Assembly: GCA_023387235.1 (NCBI GenBank)
Contig: JAEWIJ010000012.1
Coordinates: 1-17,252, forward strand
Reading direction: 5' to 3'
Length of the DNA: 17,252 nucleotides
From: Pseudomonadota bacterium
Lineage (GTDB): Bacteria; Pseudomonadota; Alphaproteobacteria; Rhizobiales; Hyphomicrobiaceae
Shown here: piece after piece, positions 14,563-17,252 of the stretch
Layout: each line of letters begins with the position of its first letter
How positions within the stretch are numbered: position 1 is the first letter of the stretch
Made by a program: the position numbers and the translations under genes
Notes under the pieces: model-generated
What the model was told of the DNA's origin: nothing
The model's input: the letters and a program-made list of their open reading frames with translations, nothing else
Databases searched by the model: none

Positions 14563-14652
14563 ATGTCCGCCAGGACAGAATGCTCGTACTGCGGGGCCAA
14601 GCGCACCTTGCCCCCGATCATCTCGATCTTTCCCTTCAAGATGCCTGAATAG
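14563..14652 (+). CDS. Possible mini-protein with a CxxC motif (29 aa), unconfirmed
   Basis: A short frame from the ATG at 14563 encodes 29 residues and stops 15 bases before the SET-domain gene. It contains ECSYCGAKR near the N-terminus, a lone CxxC of zinc-knuckle type, then a hydrophobic LPPIISIFPFKMPE tail. Nearly all third codon positions are G or C, as in real genes nearby. GGAG lies about 12 bases upstream, which is rather far. It could be a small zinc- or RNA-binding peptide, an upstream leader of the SET gene, or chance. It is too short to judge alone. Confidence 0.3.
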   Translation: MSARTECSYCGAKRTLPPIISIFPFKMPE

Positions 14653-14667
14653 CTGGAGACAAGTATC

Positions 14668-15117
14668 ATGATGCTCGTCGCTACGTCCGTGCGTGCCAGC
14701 GCGATCGAAGGCGTTGGCGTTTTTGCAGTGGACTTCATACCCGCCGGTACGCCGATCTGGGCGCTCGACGAGCGCTTCGACAAGGTCTTCACCGAGGAAG
14801 AGGTCGCGACGTTCCCGAAGAACGTCCAGGAGTACTTCACCCGTTACGGCTACCCGCATATGGAGCGGGATGGCTTCGTCGTGCTGGAGCTCGACAACGG
14901 CCGGTTCATGAACCACAGCCTGAACCCGAACACCGACTTCACGCGGCCTGACATCGGTTATGCCATCGCTGATATCCATCCGGGCGAGGAGCTGATCTGC
15001 AACTATTTCGAGTTCGATCGGACATTCCAGGGCTTCGATGTGCCCGCGATGGCCGTCGAGCCGGCATACGCGGTTCACGCGAACGGGGCCGGCGCCGGCA
15101 TGGGCGCCAGCATCTGA
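14668..15117 (+). CDS. SET-domain protein (probable protein lysine methyltransferase)
   Basis: A 149-residue protein that is essentially one SET domain, which transfers methyl groups from S-adenosylmethionine to lysine side chains. Seen in order: EGVGVFA at 14-20 (the start of the SET fold, usually GxG), GTPIWALDE, then FMNHSLNPNTDF at 80-91, matching the NHS-x-PN cofactor-binding motif, and IHPGEELICNYFEFD at 103-117, matching GEEL-x-x-x-Y with the catalytic-region tyrosine Tyr113. The C-terminal tail is Gly/Ala-rich and lacks the Cys-rich post-SET motif of many eukaryotic enzymes. The ATG at 14668 has GGAG nine bases upstream. A hairpin with a T-run follows the gene. Bacterial SET proteins are known, but their targets are mostly uncharacterised; a ribosomal or nucleoid protein is possible. 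Confidence 0.88.
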   Translation: MMLVATSVRASAIEGVGVFAVDFIPAGTPIWALDERFDKVFTEEEVATFPKNVQEYFTRYGYPHMERDGFVVLELDNGRFMNHSLNPNTDFTRPDIGYAIADIHPGEELICNYFEFDRTFQGFDVPAMAVEPAYAVHANGAGAGMGASI

Positions 15118-15206
15118 GTCGCTGCGAACCCACTCGGCCTCGGGTTTTGTCGCGCTGGCGCGCATTGTGCGTGTCCACGCCATCAGGCCTCCCCGCTTTG
15201 CTCGTT

Positions 15207-15240
15207 CAGGCCGCGCCAACAGGTGCGGCCTGCGGCTTTT
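15207..15240 (+). terminator. Intrinsic terminator after the SET-domain gene
   Basis: CAGGCCGC (15207-15214) and GCGGCCTG (15225-15232) form a perfect 8-bp GC-rich stem with a 10-base loop. After four bases there is a run of four Ts at 15237-15240. It lies 90 bases past the stop of the SET gene. The rest of this 254-bp gap, up to the first DsbA-like gene, holds an imperfect hairpin at 15311-15342 in the probable 5' leader and nothing else I can support. Confidence 0.65.
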
Positions 15241-15371
15241 CCGCTGGAGGTCACGACCAGTTCAATTGGCGCCGAGCGCCGAAATGCCGTAATGCTTCGG
15301 CCCTATGAGGCTGCCCGCCCTTCTTCCCCGGGGCGACGGCAGATCCGCACCATGCCGCGAAGGAGATAGAT

Positions 15372-16073
15372 GTGACGGCGAACAACCTGGCCTTCCTTGC
15401 GCGCAGTCTTCCTCGCCGCGTCTTCCTGATGGGAGCGGCAAGCGTCGCCGCGCTTTCACTTTCCGCCGGGCTCGGGCCCGCCTTTGCCCAACGGCGCGAT
15501 CGCGGGCCGGATGAGATCCCGCTCGAGACACTCCTGAAGCCGGGCGCGCTGCCCGATATCATCATCGGCAAGGCCGACGCGCCCGTCACGATCGTCGAGT
15601 ACGCGTCGATGACCTGCGGTCATTGCGCCAATTTCCACAACACGGTCTATCCGGCGCTCAAGGAGAAGTACATCGACACCGGCAAGGTGCGGTTCATCAT
15701 GCGCGAGTTCCCGCTCGACAGCCTCGCCGCGGCGGGCGCGATGCTGGCCCGCTGCGCCGGCAGCGAGGAAGCGACGGAAGCCATGATCAGCGCGCTGTTC
15801 AAGACGCAGGAGCAGTGGGCATTCGTGCGCGGCAATCCGGTGCCGGAGCTCTTCAAGATCGCCAAGCAGGCCGGCTTCACGCAGGAGAAGTTCGACACCT
15901 GCCTCAAGGACAATGCGACGCTCGACAAGATGATCTCGGGCCGCCAGAAGGCGAGCGAAGAGTTCGGGGTGAACGCGACGCCGACCTTCTTCATCAACGG
16001 AAAGCGCCTGCGCGGGCGGTCCGACGCCATCGAGGCCTTCGACGCCGCGCTGGCGCCCTTCCTCGGCGGCTGA
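15372..16073 (+). CDS. DsbA-family thiol oxidoreductase with Tat-like signal
   Basis: A 233-residue periplasmic thioredoxin-fold protein of the DsbA/Thioredoxin_4 type. The N-terminus (SLPRRVFLMGAASVAALSL then an AFAQ cleavage site) carries Arg15-Arg16 and resembles a twin-arginine signal. The active site is CGHC (Cys82, Cys85) in VEYASMTCGHCANFH, and the cis-Pro loop is NATPTFFING (Pro204). Two more cysteines (128 and 177) lie in the helical insert. It should catalyse disulfide formation or isomerisation on exported proteins, or serve as a specialised redox protein. The start is GTG at 15372 with AAGGAG upstream; the overlapping ATG is out of frame. It is first in a tandem with a paralog six bases downstream and then smc. 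Related alphaproteobacteria carry such a gene beside smc, often with mutY and a DUF721 gene, which are absent here. Confidence 0.92.
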   Translation: MTANNLAFLARSLPRRVFLMGAASVAALSLSAGLGPAFAQRRDRGPDEIPLETLLKPGALPDIIIGKADAPVTIVEYASMTCGHCANFHNTVYPALKEKYIDTGKVRFIMREFPLDSLAAAGAMLARCAGSEEATEAMISALFKTQEQWAFVRGNPVPELFKIAKQAGFTQEKFDTCLKDNATLDKMISGRQKASEEFGVNATPTFFINGKRLRGRSDAIEAFDAALAPFLGG

Positions 16074-16079
16074 GACGCT

Positions 16080-16919
16080 GTGCGGGTTGCACCGGGAGCC
16101 GAGCTATCGAGGCGCGATCGGGGTCGGCGCGGCGGAACGCTCGCCGTGCTCGGTGTGGCGGCAATGCTCGCGGGCTGCTCCGGTGATGCCATCAACGCAC
16201 TCGACGCCTCGCGCTCGGCCGGTTTGAGCGTCGAGACCGCGGCGGTCGGCGGGTCGGCCCGGGCCCCCGCGCCGGCCTTCGATCCGTTCTCCGACAGCCC
16301 GGTCACGTCGGTGCCCATGCGTCAGGTCATCGAGAACCCGACGCTCGCCGAGGTCATGCGGCCGGGACCGCTCCCAGAATTCTCGATCGGCGAGGCCGCG
16401 GCTCCGGTCACGATCATCAAGTACGCCTCGCTGACCTGCCCCTATTGCCGCCGCTTCCAGGCGGAGGTCTTCCCCGCCCTCAAGCGCGACTACATAGACC
16501 GCGGCAAGGTGCGCTTCATCATCCGCGAATTCCCAATCGGCAAGACGAGCGGCATGGCGACCATCGCGCTGCGCTGCGCGCCGATGAGCCGCTACCTGGA
16601 GCTGTACGGGCGCTATCTTTCCACGCAGGGGCAGTGGGTATCGCAGGAAGTGCGGATCGAGCCCATCCTGAAGGTCGCGCAAGGTGTTGGCTTGACAGCC
16701 GCGGAGTTTGACAGCTGCCGCCAGAATCAGGGCATGATCAGCGCGCTGAATCAGGTGAAGGACCGCGGGCGGGAGCTTGGGGTGATCGGGACGCCGAACT
16801 TCTTCATCAACGGCAAGCTCGTGAAAAAGGCGCTCGATCTGAGCGAGCTTCGCGAGATCATCGATCCTCTGATTGCCCAGCCATCCGCCGCCGCGACACC
16901 GGTGTCCGTGCCGCGTTGA
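16080..16919 (+). CDS. DsbA-family thiol oxidoreductase, predicted lipoprotein
   Basis: A 279-residue second DsbA-like protein, clearly a paralog of its upstream neighbour: both share an (M/L)TC..C...F then FPALK-type segment and KVRFI(M/I)REFP. Its active site is CPYC (Cys120, Cys123) in KYASLTCPYCRRF, and the cis-Pro loop is IGTPNFFING (Pro239). The N-terminus has GTLAVLGVAAMLAGC, a good lipobox with Cys33 as the lipidated residue, so it should be membrane-tethered in the periplasm. A low-complexity linker of about 55 residues (Ala, Pro, Ser) precedes the thioredoxin fold. The start is GTG at 16080, six bases after the previous stop, without a strong ribosome site, so translational coupling is likely. 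CPYC against CGHC suggests different redox potentials. It probably arose by tandem duplication followed by change of signal type. Confidence 0.92.
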   Translation: MRVAPGAELSRRDRGRRGGTLAVLGVAAMLAGCSGDAINALDASRSAGLSVETAAVGGSARAPAPAFDPFSDSPVTSVPMRQVIENPTLAEVMRPGPLPEFSIGEAAAPVTIIKYASLTCPYCRRFQAEVFPALKRDYIDRGKVRFIIREFPIGKTSGMATIALRCAPMSRYLELYGRYLSTQGQWVSQEVRIEPILKVAQGVGLTAAEFDSCRQNQGMISALNQVKDRGRELGVIGTPNFFINGKLVKKALDLSELREIIDPLIAQPSAAATPVSVPR

Positions 16920-16985
16920 GCGTTTTTCCGTATATGGCGTTCAATCGAAGTGCCATCGACCGCTATCTAGCGCCCGGGTGCTGAC

Positions 16986-17252
16986 GTGCAGATCACGCGA
17001 CTCCGGCTGCTCGGCTTCAAATCGTTCGTGGAGCCGACCGAGCTGGTCATCGAGAAGGGACTGACCGGCGTTGTCGGGCCGAACGGCTGCGGCAAGTCGA
17101 ACCTGCTCGAGGCCCTGCGCTGGGTCATGGGCGAGAGCTCGCACAAGAACATGCGGGCCGCGGGCATGGACGACGTCATCTTCGCCGGCTCCGGCACGCG
17201 CGCCGCCCGCAACACGGCCGAGGTGCTGCTCGCGATCGACAACGCCGATCGG
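16986..17252 (+). CDS. smc: Chromosome segregation protein SMC, N-terminal part only
   Basis: From the GTG at 16986 the frame stays open for 89 codons to the window edge. The translation starts with RLRLLGFKSFVEPTEL, then VVGPNGCGKSNLLEALRWVMGE with Walker A GPNGCGKSN at 31-39, and MDDVIFAGSGTR. This is the conserved N-terminal head of SMC, the ATPase of the bacterial condensin complex that organises and separates chromosomes with ScpA and ScpB. The Shine-Dalgarno sequence is weak (GGGTG before GTG). It follows the DsbA-like pair by 66 bases. The remaining roughly 1000 residues lie outside the window. Confidence 0.95.
   Translation, partial: MQITRLRLLGFKSFVEPTELVIEKGLTGVVGPNGCGKSNLLEALRWVMGESSHKNMRAAGMDDVIFAGSGTRAARNTAEVLLAIDNADR

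Noticed and set aside
14344..15219. 291-codon minus-strand frame covering the SET gene
   Set aside because: The plus strand encodes a clear SET domain with a good ribosome site; the antisense product is not family-like.
1..17252. A defence island, prophage, transposon or CRISPR array
   Set aside because: No integrase, transposase, nuclease/helicase set, phage gene or direct-repeat array was found; nearly all of the window is explained by chromosomal housekeeping and catabolic genes.

Overview
The window reads as ordinary chromosome from a GC-rich alphaproteobacterium, most likely in the order Hyphomicrobiales (Rhizobiales). The reasons are strong GC preference at codon third positions, several GTG starts, LpxK (so a lipid A outer membrane), paired DsbA-family proteins just upstream of smc, and a DUF817 gene. 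No tRNA, rRNA, CRISPR array, insertion sequence, integrase or phage gene is visible, and both ends cut through genes.

Layout. At the left edge is the 5' part of a Tat-exported DUF3131-type protein on the minus strand. It is divergent from an epoxide hydrolase of the microsomal (EHN) family. A small exported cysteine-containing protein of unknown function, a DUF817 membrane protein and a class A penicillin-binding protein of the PBP1C type follow on the plus strand. A strong pair of inverted GC-rich repeats closes this block against a convergent minus-strand pair: a luciferase-like flavin oxidoreductase and an amidase-signature hydrolase. Next come a 77-residue histone H1-like protein (minus), an AT-rich intergenic island, and an inositol-monophosphatase-family phosphatase (plus). 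The phosphatase stop lies six bases from the stop of a minus-strand pair made of a family III CoA-transferase and an exported metallo-beta-lactamase-fold protein. Divergent from that pair is a short-chain dehydrogenase, which converges on lpxK. After a roughly 400-bp poorly explained stretch come a SET-domain protein, two tandem DsbA-like proteins (one Tat-type, one lipoprotein) and the start of smc.

How the genes fit together. Two themes recur. The first is small-molecule catabolism: epoxide hydrolase, flavin monooxygenase-like enzyme plus amidase, and CoA-transferase plus dehydrogenase. Substrates cannot be read from sequence. The second is envelope and chromosome housekeeping: PBP1C, LpxK, the DsbA-like proteins, the histone-like protein and SMC. 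I see no convincing novel multi-gene system such as defence, mobile or biosynthetic islands. The points most worth a second look are the histone-like protein, the SET-domain gene with a possible CxxC mini-ORF in front of it, the differently localised DsbA paralogs beside smc, the metal-site variant of the MBL protein, and the palindromic repeats between convergent genes.
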